Origin: Corbicula japonica
Taxonomy: Eukaryota; Mollusca; Bivalvia; Venerida; Cyrenidae
Assembly: GCA_038501625.1 (NCBI GenBank)
Contig: JAZAYU010000123.1
Coordinates: 868,001-932,000, forward strand
Length of the DNA stretch: 64,000 bases
Reading direction: 5' to 3'
A program made the translations under genes and the position numbers. The notes under the pieces were generated by a model. It ran no database searches. It was given only the letters and a program-made list of their open reading frames with translations, and had not been told where the DNA came from. Below are positions 46,695 to 57,995 of the stretch, one piece after another (the first letter of the stretch is position 1; every line of letters starts with the position of its first letter).

Positions 46695-47395
46695 CAAGAA
46701 CTATTTCAGTATTTGCGAACTACACACACACGTTAATTTTAATGATCAAGTTAACTATTATCCTATCTTGAAACAAAGAATCAGAGACCAATTTATCCAA
46801 ACTTGGATGGAAGGTATAAATAACTTACCGAATTTAGAAATCTATAGCAGATGCAAGAAAACTTTTAATTTTGAGGATTATCTTTTATTTGTTAAAAAAC
46901 GAAAAATTACGAAGAATATTAACAAAATTTAGATTGAGCTCTCATTCTCTTAATATTGAAACCGGTAGATATCAAAGATTAGAAAGAAACGAAAGATTAT
47001 ACAAATTATGTCCCCAAAATGTTTTAGAATCAGAATACCACTTTCTACTATGTTGTAATAGATATACAGATCTGAGAAGAAAATATCTTGAATTTATTTC
47101 ATGACCTTCTTTAAATAAATTCATTGCAATTTTGACAACTAAAAATAAAAAACGCAGTATTTGTTTTTGTAAATACTTACATGAAGCATTTAAAGTACGG
47201 TTACATACCCTTCAGGATTTATAACTGTTTCTAATGACTTCTGTTGTTTTCTTGTTATATAAAACTGTTGATCTGCTGTTGTATATGTATATGTTATTAC
47301 CTTTATGTATTTTGTGTCAGTGCTGTATTTCTGTTTTGTAACTTGCAGCCAAAGGCAAAGATTTGCCGATTTGCTGAATAAAACTGAAACTGAAT
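46695..47395 (+). pseudogene. 3' end of a LINE reverse transcriptase ORF
   Basis: The translated segment reads LEIYSRCKKTFNFEDYL, then after a shift FRLSSHSLNIETGRYQ, ERLYKLC and SEYHFLLCCNRYTDLR. This is the Cys-containing tail seen downstream of RT in several invertebrate LINEs. A 3' UTR follows and ends near 47395 with an A-rich tail (CTGAATTAAAAAAAAT). It is a 5'-truncated, frameshifted copy with no RT core. Confidence 0.75.
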
Positions 47396-47399
47396 TAAA

Positions 47400-48690
47400 A
47401 AAAATTATAATGAAAAAATGTGATCAACTGAATTAAGTACAAACACTCTAGAATGTGTAAATACATTCCGATCTGCAACAAAATATACATAAACTATTAA
47501 CCTAGAAACACACACTTACAAACGCAACACAATCGTGTAAAACATCTCAAACAAATTAACAAAACAAAACATATTGTAGCCAATCAGGTAATGTTTTTAC
47601 AAATTGGATAAATTTACAGCGAGTTTCAGAACTGTTGATAAAGCTGGCACTCATTACAAATCTTTGCATGTCACTGGAGATTACATATGTTTTTTTCCCA
47701 ACTTTTTTCAAGTTCTGCACTTAACATGTTTTATTTTCCAAAATCTACAATGGGAAATCCTAGGTACAGTGCTTAAATTAATGGACAATACGATTCATTG
47801 TCGATATGCCCCAGAAAACAGCTTAGATTTGCAGACCTTAGACCTGGATGGGCAAAGGTTTACGCCCAGAATGGTGGACAATACTGCCCAGTGTTAAGAC
47901 AATACAACACACCTTTTAAAAAAAGCTAGACTGTTTATCTTTCAGCAAAATGACCTAATGTTCACAAAAAACATCATAAACTACAGTTTGTAATTGCTAC
48001 ATTATAGCATGAACACAGTGGTTTTCCTTTTGCTTTTTCTGATGAATCTGTAAATAAATGTATGTAAAAAAACATTGCTGGTTTAATTTCAATTTTGTTA
48101 CCAATTAAATACAACAGTGTTTTCTTTCAAAAAGATCAAAGATTACGTGATACCCACTGTTCCTTGTTTTAAATGCGCGTGAAATAAGTGTGACAGTAAA
48201 GCCTGAATTGGTTCTATAAATTTGCAATTATCCTCTTTGGTAATACTTCTTGGTAGCTTTTCGAAAAAAAAAAACACAAAAAATATTTGTTTGATGGGCA
48301 ATAAAGTATTCTTTGTTTTGATTTCAGATCTGATACAGTCTCTATGGCCCATAGAGTATGGGTCATGTATTCCTCTCGTTCTGTAGACCTAAACAGCAGA
48401 AAATCCTTGGCTGCATCATCTGGGTCGTATCGTTGATTGGTCAAAATGCCGTAATTACATACAGTGCAACACATGTTAGTTATATTTATTTTGTATATTT
48501 TAGGTATAAAAAACAAGCTTTCCCCGTAATAGGTAGCACCTATAGTTATATTACTTTATACTGACTGTGTGTCCTATCTATCATTCGATATATGTAGTAT
48601 GCGATTTTAGTATATAAAACGCTGCGAAGCATCCATTCTTGCATACAAGATCAGGTCATCCGGTGTTTTCACCCGTGTAGGAAATTTCGA
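47400..48690. other. Non-coding stretch, nothing recognised
   Basis: Frames of up to 100 codons on both strands lack domains. No repeat partner was found in the window. Confidence 0.4.
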
Positions 48691-48699
48691 TCCTAAACC

Positions 48700-49050
48700 C
48701 CCATGAAGAATGAGTCACGTGAGTGACGTCACGTCTTCAAGTAGCTGACGTAATATATTCAAGTTAATGACGTCATTTATAAAAAAGGTTTGCGTTAATG
48801 TCAATATCTCTGCATAAGGAAAATAAATTATTTTGTACACATACACAGAAATGTTATAAATAATAAAAGGTATACAAGCAAAAGTATCTTGCATGAGACA
48901 TTCGGTAAAGATAGAAAATAGAAAAATCTGTCACCTCGGGTAAACTGTTTTGGCGGGAACTCGGCAGAGCCTCGTTCCCGCAAAACAGTTCACTCTGGGT
49001 GACAGATTTTTCCATCTTCACCTTACACTCATGCATGATACTTATATTAT
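48700..49050. mobile_element. Right-end fragment of the foldback element family
   Basis: This matches 7495-7816 in order: GAGTGACGT, CGTCTTCAAGTA, CTTGCATGAGACATTCGGTA, the GTTTTGGCGGGAACTCGGC hairpin and a terminal GATACTTATATTAT. The hairpin here is closest to perfect. The large central palindrome is absent. Confidence 0.8.
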
Positions 49051-50225
49051 AGATATGTAGGGAAAACGCAGCTTTTTTAAACATACAGGAATCGTTAGAA
49101 ACAATAAAATATATAGTGTTTTTTTCTGTCATCAATGTTTTTAAATCAATGTAAATTGTGTTGATAGTAAGGTCCATGTTAAGATATATGTTTTAAAAGT
49201 TTGTCTATTTAAGTAATTGTTGTTAAGTTTCATATAGGGTTTTTTTCTCTTAAGGATTTTCATGACCGTATGCGCTACAAACAAATACCTTATTTGTTTA
49301 ATAATTTCACATACAAATATTATTTAATTAATCTTACTCATTTATGTCGGTAACTTGAAAGATACAATTATGCCTTATAAAAAGCACATCAAAGGAAATA
49401 GATTTATTTTAATTATTACAGAAATTATATTTTGTCTTTGACTTTGTTGCATTATATATTTTCAATGTTATGTTTCAGTCATTCTGCTTGCTAACTTGCT
49501 TACAAACAGTCATTCAGGCTACTTTCCATAATATTTATTTTATTGTTTATTTGTTCTATGTTCGCAAATTTTCGTTTCAAACGGATATATCTAGATTTAT
49601 TATTTAAACAGTTGAGATTTTGTTTCAATTAATGTTCACTTTTCATATAAATATTTATATTTTATTGTGTGTTTGTGTTGGAAATAAGTATTGCTTTAGT
49701 TTTCGGACATAGCCAAGTGAAGTACTTGCACGAGTACATTGACTCTGAAAATGGTGTCACTTTGTGCTATCCAGGATATATAATTACAAAGTGTTCATAT
49801 TATAATAATATTAGAATTATTTATAATTAAAAAAAACACAAAAAAACTGGTTCATGATTAGAAAATTACGAATGTTAATGTATTTATTAATATATGTATC
49901 TCCCGTGATATGAATGTTCATTTTTGTTTTGTTCATAAACTTAATAAAATTTTATAAGCAAGACGATATCCTTCTTGTTGCTTGTCACACTGTTAATGCG
50001 CGTGTCTTGTGACACCTAAATTAATTGACCGTGCTCTTATCATCCAATCAATTATACGAAACCAACAACGCTACAAACTTGTTTATTGGCCCAATGACAC
50101 TAACTTTAATGGAATTAGCTCGCTTATTTATATAATCAGATTTTTTAAGTTTAAACAAGCTTTAAACTTTTAACTCCCATGATATGATGGAAGAAGGCTA
50201 TTTATTTCAATATGCTGAGTAATTT
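49051..50225. other. Non-coding stretch, nothing recognised
   Basis: Very AT-rich. No gene or repeat was supported. Confidence 0.45.
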
Positions 50226-50232
50226 GTTGTTA

Positions 50233-50470
50233 GGCAGATTTCTCAAGAGTTTTTGATAAAAAGGACAAGTTTGACACAGGCCGATAATTCTGAAGTTCTA
50301 GGGGGAGACCTTTCTACTTCAGTAAAGGTTTGATCACAGCATTTTTCCAATCTTTTGGAAACACACCTGATGATAATGATCTACTGATAATTTCTGTCAA
50401 AACTGGTATAAAATAATGAAGATTATCTTTCAGCATTGGTGTCGGAATAACATCTAACTCACATGTTGTT
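50233..50470 (-). pseudogene. CR1-like LINE RT fragment
   Basis: The minus-strand translation gives CELDVIPTPMLKDN, FPKDWKNAVIKPLLK, a stop, then LQNYRPVSNLSFLSKTLEK. This is the N-terminal RT region of a CR1/Jockey-type LINE. No other part of the element is nearby. Confidence 0.8.
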
Positions 50471-51042
50471 GATTGATCATAAAATCATAAGTTTTTACTG
50501 TCTGCCAATTAAATAATGGTCATATTTTCAAACGGGAGAAAAAAAAAAGCTTCAACTTCCTTTCTCAAGATTTCTCTAATGCTTACAGTAAAGGATTTGT
50601 GAAAGTTTACAAACACGGTGGAAATGAAATTATTTCTGACTGACTAAACCCTCCTCGTTTATTTGAAGTCTAGCACGGTGTGAGTTTTACCGTATAAAAC
50701 TCATTACGTATATAAATACCCATTTTCCACTAAAGTAATTACTGGAAAAACAAAAATTGGAAAAAAAGCTAGCAGCCAGACAAGTCCACAAACTGTGGAC
50801 TTAATACTAAAACCTTTCGAAAGTATATAAAATGACGATGTGTCACTCGCCAGTCGTATCCGATAGAAAGAGTAAAAATGGCTTATAAAAGTTTCTAATG
50901 ACTTGTATGAAACGAATTTAATGAATCCGGATTCATAAGGTCAAACTAGTATATTATCTCTTCATTAGTACTACATGTATATTAAACGTCAAACACCGTA
51001 AAGGAATATTATTTCTCATTATATGAAGATTATGTTTACAGT

Positions 51043-52248
51043 TCATTGTTTTTCCAGTTTCAATTTACACCACCGAGCATAATGACTTGAGTCGTTGGAG
51101 AAGAAAACAAACTGTTGCTCTCCTAGTCTCGATTTAGCTCTCTCTACAACAGTGTCGGGGTCATATACATGGTAGTCGGGTGATGCGTACTCTAACTTGC
51201 TGCATTGTCCATCAAACTTAATCTTATATTCCTCCGCTTGTATTATTCTGTGTGAAAGCAATCCACAAAAAGCATAGTGGGCAATACGACATTTCACAAA
51301 CTTGCTCTGGGTGTCTGTTATTTCTAGCACAACTGATTCGTGCCATAAGTTGTAGTAGCTATATCTAATGATATCACCTACTTGTACATCCTTTGCTGCC
51401 TGGATAGGGGTCGCAGTAACACTGAACAGCTTCTTATTCATTTCGTAGCACTGTTCACAAACGATTTTGGTCTCGAACTCCTTTTCGTTTCTTTTCTTTT
51501 CATCGTTGATTCCAACAAATCCACTTGTAATAAACAATCCAGCTGTGAGTCTAAACTTAGTAACCTGAATACTGAACTTTTTGCCAGTAACACAGTATGT
51601 TGCAAAGTGTTCGCAGTTGTTTTCAAACAGATCATATTTGTACTTGAAGTCTGTACATTCTGCTAATGTTCTTGCCCGTTTAGAGACCTCAGACTTTGAA
51701 TACAACCGTCGCCTGTATACAACCACCCATATTTTCTGCTTTGAACGATCGAATAGTTTGTCCGAGCATGTTATTCTAGCTTTTTGACCTACAAACAAAC
51801 CCACCGTAACTCCTGACAAAGTATTCGTCGCTTTAACAATCCTAAATGTCTTGCCATCTGACACTTTTCCCACTATAATTGCGTGGTGGTCATAAACAGC
51901 GCCAGCAAATACAATATGGTCACCTTCTTCTATTTCATCAGCCGAAAATACAGGAACAGCTTTTACAGATTCTATACAGCCGCCTATTTGCGAAATATTG
52001 CCAGGATCAAACGATGGACCACTGTCATTTAGAAGCAACGCGCTTAAATTAGCATCATCAGCCGCCTCTTCATCTTTTTGTTCAAATATCGTCTTTATAC
52101 CAGGAACTGGAGTCCAACCGACAACAGTAGTTCGACGTCTAAGGGTTTCTATTGCTCGTGGACAACTTCTTTGTATAGGAGATTCAGACGACGACATGGT
52201 TAAGTCCGGGGAAGCCTTTGGTTTAGACTGCAAGTTTGCCGTGTTCAT
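51043..52248 (-). CDS. LRAT-domain protein with two LRAT-like domains (intact copy 2)
   Basis: An open single-exon frame of 401 codons. The ATG directly follows an acceptor (TTTTTCCCAG), so a non-coding leader exon lies upstream. Residues ~1-95 are Ser/Glu/Asp-rich. Domain 1 (about 105-225) has GDHIVFAGAVYDHHAIIV and NNCEHFATYCVTG, which supply the His and nucleophilic Cys of the LRAT/HRASLS (NlpC/P60-like) fold. Domain 2 (about 295-400) has GDIIRYSYYNLWHESVVLEI but NDSSHYARWC where NCEHF is expected, so the nucleophile is lost. The family comprises thiol acyltransferases and phospholipases acting on lipids. Activity of domain 1 is inferred from motifs. No N-terminal signal or membrane anchor is evident. 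Confidence 0.85.
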   Translation of the reverse strand: MNTANLQSKPKASPDLTMSSSESPIQRSCPRAIETLRRRTTVVGWTPVPGIKTIFEQKDEEAADDANLSALLLNDSGPSFDPGNISQIGGCIESVKAVPVFSADEIEEGDHIVFAGAVYDHHAIIVGKVSDGKTFRIVKATNTLSGVTVGLFVGQKARITCSDKLFDRSKQKIWVVVYRRRLYSKSEVSKRARTLAECTDFKYKYDLFENNCEHFATYCVTGKKFSIQVTKFRLTAGLFITSGFVGINDEKKRNEKEFETKIVCEQCYEMNKKLFSVTATPIQAAKDVQVGDIIRYSYYNLWHESVVLEITDTQSKFVKCRIAHYAFCGLLSHRIIQAEEYKIKFDGQCSKLEYASPDYHVYDPDTVVERAKSRLGEQQFVFFSNDSSHYARWCKLKLEKQ

Positions 52249-52261
52249 CTGGGAAAAATGA

Positions 52262-53330
52262 TACTAATACAAATAATTTCGTCTTGGGCAAATTTTACTA
52301 TTATAAGGATACATACGTTTTAATTATGTGACAACTACTTACATACGTTTTAATTAAGTGACAACCATTTAATCTCATTTTAACTCTTATGCAACAGATG
52401 CAAAGAAATTAGTATGGACAGTCTCAAAGTTTAAGAGTTCCCCAAAAATCCACTTTAGAGGTCTGATAATCATTACAAAAAGTAAACTAATAATTATTTT
52501 GAACATGTACAAATCAAATACTTTGTAAATTTTGTTTTAGTGGTTCACACTTAACACTTTTCGTTGGAGATCTATTATACACATGAACTGTCACTTAATG
52601 TGACCACAATGGGTCGGTAAAATAATTATGTTTAATGCAAGATATCTGGGAATACTAGCATTGCAAATGAAGTTTGTTACATAAAATCGATGTAACATAG
52701 TACTTCTAAACTGTAAAAATTAAGTTGATAATGACAGTTAAAATATATACAAATCATAATCAAAAGTAAACGTATAAACAAAGTTATTTTTTTATTATTC
52801 TTATTGTCCAATAAAAGTAAACAAGATGAAATTAAATTGAAGTCCTAATAAGAAACATTGCGAGTTGTTGTGCAAACCGTTACCAAAATACATGGAAATT
52901 AGAACAAATTAGGCAGCGAGGGCAGTTACATGTATATGCATTTCCATTACTGCCCATGAACAGGCTCAATCAAACCGAGCTGAATACTTCCATATGAACG
53001 TATCTTATAATAAAACACATTAATTATCTAGAAAAGTGATATAGCGAAATCGATAATTTTGAAAATATTTGTTCATGTTTAATTCATTTGTATCCAAAAA
53101 TTAGAAATACTTGACTTGGTGGAGAGATAGTAAGACATATACCTAAATTTTTATTTGATCGTTCTGAGGAATATTCCATCAAATTTCAAACTGACTTACC
53201 TCATTTCCATTTTGCTGAGAGAGCGTCGGTGGTTTGTCAACTACTAGAACAGATAAAAACAAATTTAAATGAACTGTTACATACCACTTTTGAGAGACTC
53301 AGTACAAAAGTGAAACGCATCAAGGTTGTG
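52262..53330. other. Probable intron or upstream region of LRAT copy 2
   Basis: Parts match 43560-43750. A short dispersed-repeat module (GCATTTCCATTACTGCCCAT) lies at 52930-52990. No exon was recognised. Confidence 0.5.
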
Positions 53331-53337
53331 TTTCTAG

Positions 53338-55120
53338 AGTGAAAAAATGTCGCCTGCCGTTTCAGAAATATGCATACTATCAAATAGAAACTCGAATAAC
53401 AATTTTATTACAGTTAATACAAAAAATGGAAAAAAAAACACACACAAAGGCTGCGAAGTACCAGATTCCAAGTTGTATTAAACTTGTTCGCATTACTAAT
53501 GGTAAAAGGTGTAATAATTTGGAAATAAAATGTCAGATCGCCAAACTGGTATCTTGTAACACATTATCACACACATTACAAGAAAACAATAAACGAAATT
53601 ATTAATAATAAAGGACGCGATATTCTGAGCATGAATGTCATTTTTAGCCTTTTCAACACTTCATCACATAGCTTAATTGCCATTCATAAAATGAGTATTG
53701 TTTCTATAATAACTGCTATTATTAATATGTTTTTATCACCTTGTTGTAAAGGAAATTTACTTTATTATAATTAAAGGATCATTTCTTGTTTTTAAGTTCC
53801 TTATTTCATCACAACAACATTCGAGCTTGGTTTTAATGTCTGCAACATACAGATATTACACTGATAATGTACATGTACAGCTAATCAAATATCAAAACGA
53901 TAAATATTGCTTAAAAGTTAAATTATCAAAAAATCTGTTGAAAGAGGGAGCGAAAAACTGTTTCCTTATCAAAACATTACATTTAATTAATAATAAACAT
54001 GAATACTAGTTGTTATTTTCCTTTTTTAAATTCTAAAGACTGCATCAAGTCAGCGATTTTCAATAGCGCACCATTTTTAAAGAAGTGTTCATCTCTCTTT
54101 TAAAAGTGACAGTACATATTATTTTCTTCATTTATAAAGAAAGATAATTACTTTCGCACCGTCAAATATTAAATCGAAAAGCTCCGGGTGTGATAGAGTG
54201 TTACTAGAATGTACGTTCAAATTATTGGGGTCGACAGTACTTCGGAGCGAATAAACGTTCATTAATATTCAGTTTGTCACGTGATTATTTTCAATAACAA
54301 ACATCATGACGGAACCGAAGCGATATAGCGTAAAGAGGTGAGAAATATCTGTTTGATATCGAAAGGTATGGTATTTCGTAATGCTAATTTTTCCTTGACG
54401 TATTATTTGTTTTTATTCTGGCGGGATGGCGATTATTTCGTACTGCTTATGTTCGACTAAGCATGCGTACGCATATAGTAAATCGGCCTCATTTGCATCT
54501 CTCACGGTGAGGCATCAATTTTCTTACTTAATAACTATATCCGTGTAAAGTAAGTAAACGAACGAGATTTCTTTATCTTATTTTGTGTTTCTGTCTGTGG
54601 CGTATTAAGTTCTGACACTTTATGCAAAAACTTATTTTTCATTGACAGTTTTTACATATTAATTGATGGAAATTCATTATGAATTCAATAATAAACATTA
54701 AAAATAAGAATAAGTATCCTGTACATTGGATAAAAGCAAGCTCTGTAGGACATAGATGCATGCTTACCCCCTAGACATTGTAACAAAGGTACCGATGATT
54801 TTGCCAAATAGGTTGCACTGTATATTTTATATGTATGCAAATCTGTTGCTTTGATTTGAGACAGCTTGGCTATCAACATCATAAAAGATTATCTAGTAAG
54901 CATTATCTTAGCTAAATTATGTTACAAAATGAGCCTCTATCGTATTTTCTTCCAAAATTTCCTACATTCTGGAGGATGGATAGGAGTAGATGTATCGCAA
55001 AGCTCACTCCTTAGGATTCCTGCTAAATTGAGGTAAAACCTGAAAGCTTGTATTGAATTTAAAACTTACCATCTCCTAGCAAATGCGAAATTGTATTCAT
55101 TGTATCATTGTGTATGTCAC
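53338..55120. repeat. Segmental duplication, copy B (partner 2.65-4.35 kb)
   Basis: Same order and orientation as copy A, interrupted by an unrelated block at about 54121-54690. At 55065-55120 it includes a relic of the 4309-4599 exon: an intact donor (minus ATG|GTAAGT) and about 60 bp of diverged exon, with no open frame further. The duplicated gene end is therefore truncated. Confidence 0.75.
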
Positions 55121-55149
55121 GTTATTCTACTGCATAGAAAACGACACTA

Positions 55150-55560
55150 ACACAATGTAAGTGTGTGTTGGCCCAGGAACCCTCGTCGTGGTCGCTCGGA
55201 CGAGCTACTAAGACTGCGCGCTCGCATGCTTAATAGAATTCTGCCGCACTAGATTATATAGAACCCTATCTGTTTACCTAGCTACCGTTAACAACAAGTT
55301 AACGATAATGTCTCTAGGGTTATATAATTATTGTAATAATAAATAGTCTGCAACCACAGCGATAACAGGCCGATACAGTGATTGTACTCGCTGACCCTAT
55401 CCGCAGGCAGTGTCCAGTTCAAGCTTGACAAACTGACCCTCTGATAGGTTCATCGAGTACGATTTGATATCGCTGTAGTTGCTTATTATATTACAATATC
55501 TCCATTGTTTATATAAAAAAATTTGAAAAAAAGTGTGTTACCCACGACGTTAGGCTCCTT
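55150..55560. repeat. Structured repeat with internal inverted segments
   Basis: AGTCTGCAACCACAGCGATA, GTACTCG and ACCCTAT near 55347-55402 recur as ATAGGTT, CGAGTAC and ATCGCTGTAGTTGC near 55442-55483, so the centre can fold. The ends carry GTGTGTTGGCCCAGGAACC and GTTACCCACGACG. Probably a non-autonomous element. Class unknown. Confidence 0.5.
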
Positions 55561-55739
55561 GGCGTTATTTATTTATTTATATATTTAGCGTAATAATGGT
55601 ACGCAAGAGATAAAACATTTTACATAAGAGAAGCAAATGAAACAATAGTAATAAAGCTGAATTTCATACACAATATGCAAAATTTAATATGGAAAAAAAA
55701 GTTTAATGTAGATTTGCGGTTGACGAAATGAAAGTTTAT

Positions 55740-56240
55740 GAGGAGCACCTCCATGTATATATATATTGTTTCCAACGACGAATGCTTGAACAATAAACGC
55801 ACAATATATGTTTCCAACGACGAATGCGACGATTTGAAGTTGGGTCCAAAGAATATAAATGCACAATATTTGTTTCCAACGACGAATGAAACGATTTGAA
55901 GTTGGGTCCGATGAATATAAATGCACACTATATGTTTCCAACGAAGAATGAAACGATTTGAAGTTGGGTCCAATGAATATAAATATAATGATCATTGTGT
56001 CCAACGAAAATTTGAAATTTCTTGAATCCAACGACGAATGATTGAACTCATTTAAATACTCAATATGCGAAAATACACAAAATAAACGCACAATATATGC
56101 TTCCCACGACGAATGCGACGATTTGAAGTTGTGTCCAATGAATATAATAAAAATTATGTCCAACGAAAATTTGATTTTTGACTGTAATCCAACGACGAAT
56201 GTAATACTTTATATAATTGTGTTCAAACGGAATTTGATAT
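55740..56240. repeat. Tandem repeat, ~60-bp units
   Basis: TTTCCAACGACGAATG, then CGATTTGAAGTTG, GTCCAATGAATATAAA and GCACAATATATG recur about seven times with a spacing near 60 bp. The minus-strand frames (for example 55684-56163) are repeat translations and not genes. Confidence 0.85.
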
Positions 56241-57774
56241 TGACTGAAATCCAAGGTGGCCTCTTCTCATCTAGTGGACAATGATTGTGATTTTAGACCA
56301 CAACCAAGCCACTAGGTTGACCACACAATGAATAATATAGTCCACATAATGGAAATATTGAGTCCACACAATGGAATTACGGAAATAACTAAATTTTTTG
56401 TTAGCTCGCTACTTGCGCACGACCATCCGACATTGGTATAGTGATTAGTGATTCGTTTGTTGTTGACGTAAGCAGGGTTTCATGCGCTTGTGAAATGGAG
56501 GTGTGATATGTTCCTTGTCTTGCTAATCAAAATCTCCTCCGCACAATGACAACACTTCGCTGGCATTACTTCCCATTTAATAAATCCCCATTTAGTTATT
56601 AAATTTTTGTGCAATATAATAAATGTTGTGTATGTAATAAAATTTCCCCAGTGAACTTGTGCCGCTTATTTAAAATATGAAACAATGAAAACGTTTAATG
56701 CGTGCAGAAAATATAATAATTGTTTGAAATGCAAAAAATAACCAATGCATTTACATGGAACATGTAAAAGAACATTAAAAAATATTACATTCATTCTTAT
56801 ATTGAAAACAAATCTCAAACAATAAACACTAAACAAAATTGACATGTACGTACGGACGCACAACTTAAAATATGCAAAAGCGATGCAATCGCGGTTCACG
56901 GAAACGTGTGCGTACAAGCACACAAGCATTCTAATTAATGCCCATTTTGACGGCGATATACTCGCGATAACATATAACACCGTATATAAAAACGGAAACA
57001 TGTGCGTACAAGCACACAAAAATTATAATTAAATGTCATTTTGACTGCGATGTACTCGCGACGCAATACATACATATGAAAAAGAACATGTGCCGAGACC
57101 GCACAAATTAATTTTTACATGACAGCTTCAACTGTCAATACCGATAGCGCATTTGCGCTTGCATTAAAAGTAATGACAATCATAGATTTCAGCGATAGAC
57201 TCGCGATAACATTAAAATAAACATGTGCTACGACCGCACAACTTAATTTACGATTCACATGACAATAATTTTCGATTGCCGACATTGTTAGCGCACTCGC
57301 GCCCAATGCCTAAAATCGTACAAATGTACTTCTGTATAAGCCTAAAATGTAGGTAGATACGCGTACATTTAAAACGGCTTCCCGCTGACATACGCAGCAA
57401 CTAAGTCACGAACATGACTTAATTTAAAACAAAAGGCTCACCGACCTCACGATTGTCCCCGCTGATAGACTCAGCAAACAAGTTGCATAATAAAGACTTA
57501 ACACTTAAGTCAATTCATGAAGATATCACCCGATACACTCGGAAAAATAATAATTAACTGAAAATGCATCGCATCTTAATCGCGATTAACACAGTATCTT
57601 ACTGTTTTGTTTTTTTTTGTTCATGTAAACACATACATGTTTAATCACAAACGATACGCTCGGAAAACATAAACAAGATTAAACACAGCGCTAACAACGC
57701 GACACAGTCAAAACACCTAATCTAGTCATAAAATCTTGTAAAATATTAATGATATAACGCGAGTATAGATTAAA
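56241..57774. other. Non-coding, with a loose ~115-bp periodicity at 56.88-57.26 kb
   Basis: ACATGTGC/ACGTGTGC with CGCACAA or AGCACACAA, and GATATACTCGCGATAAC-like words, recur near 56905, 57000, 57090 and 57220. Weaker GATANNCTCGG words are at 57533 and 57651. No coding signal was seen. Confidence 0.5.
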
Positions 57775-57838
57775 CTAAACGATTTTTATTTCTGAATTTT
57801 TATATTTATCTTCGACTTCGAAAATTTGTCTTCTTAAC
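57775..57838 (-). pseudogene. Downstream remnant of the interrupted Gypsy-type frame
   Basis: If the LTR element 57839-63228 and one TTAAC are removed, the minus-strand frame ending in the 3' LTR at 63.2 kb continues here for about 20 codons to TAG (57775-57777). The natural end of the older open frame therefore lies on this side of the insertion. Confidence 0.65.
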
Positions 57839-57971
57839 TAGAGGGTTATATATCTTTATTTGATTTAAGCTGTATGTATGCACAATTATGCATTATTGCT
57901 TTTGTATCTTTTCAGTAGACCGTGTTCATTGTTTTGGATAAATTCCTTCAAATAGACAGCGTTCTTATTTA
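57839..57971 (+). repeat. 5' LTR (133 bp)
   Basis: A TATATAT box lies near 57846. TTTTCAGTAGACC at 57910-57921 contains TCAGT, an initiator match that would place the transcript start at about 57914, so R-U5 would be about 58 nt. No AATAAA is visible. Confidence 0.9.
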
Positions 57972-57984
57972 TGAACACGGTCTA
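57972..57984 (+). promoter_or_regulatory. Self-complementary primer-binding site
   Basis: TGAACACGGTCTA starts at the first base after the LTR and is the exact reverse complement of TAGACCGTGTTCA at 57916-57928, two bases after the predicted transcript start. Pairing extends one base into the LTR (14 pairs). It does not start with TGG, so it does not match a tRNA CCA end. Confidence 0.85.
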
Positions 57985-57995
57985 AGGAAACAGCC

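Noticed and set aside
55620..56163. Minus-strand frames of 117 and 159 codons with repeated DPTSNRF-like peptides
   Set aside because: They are translations of the ~60-bp tandem repeat.
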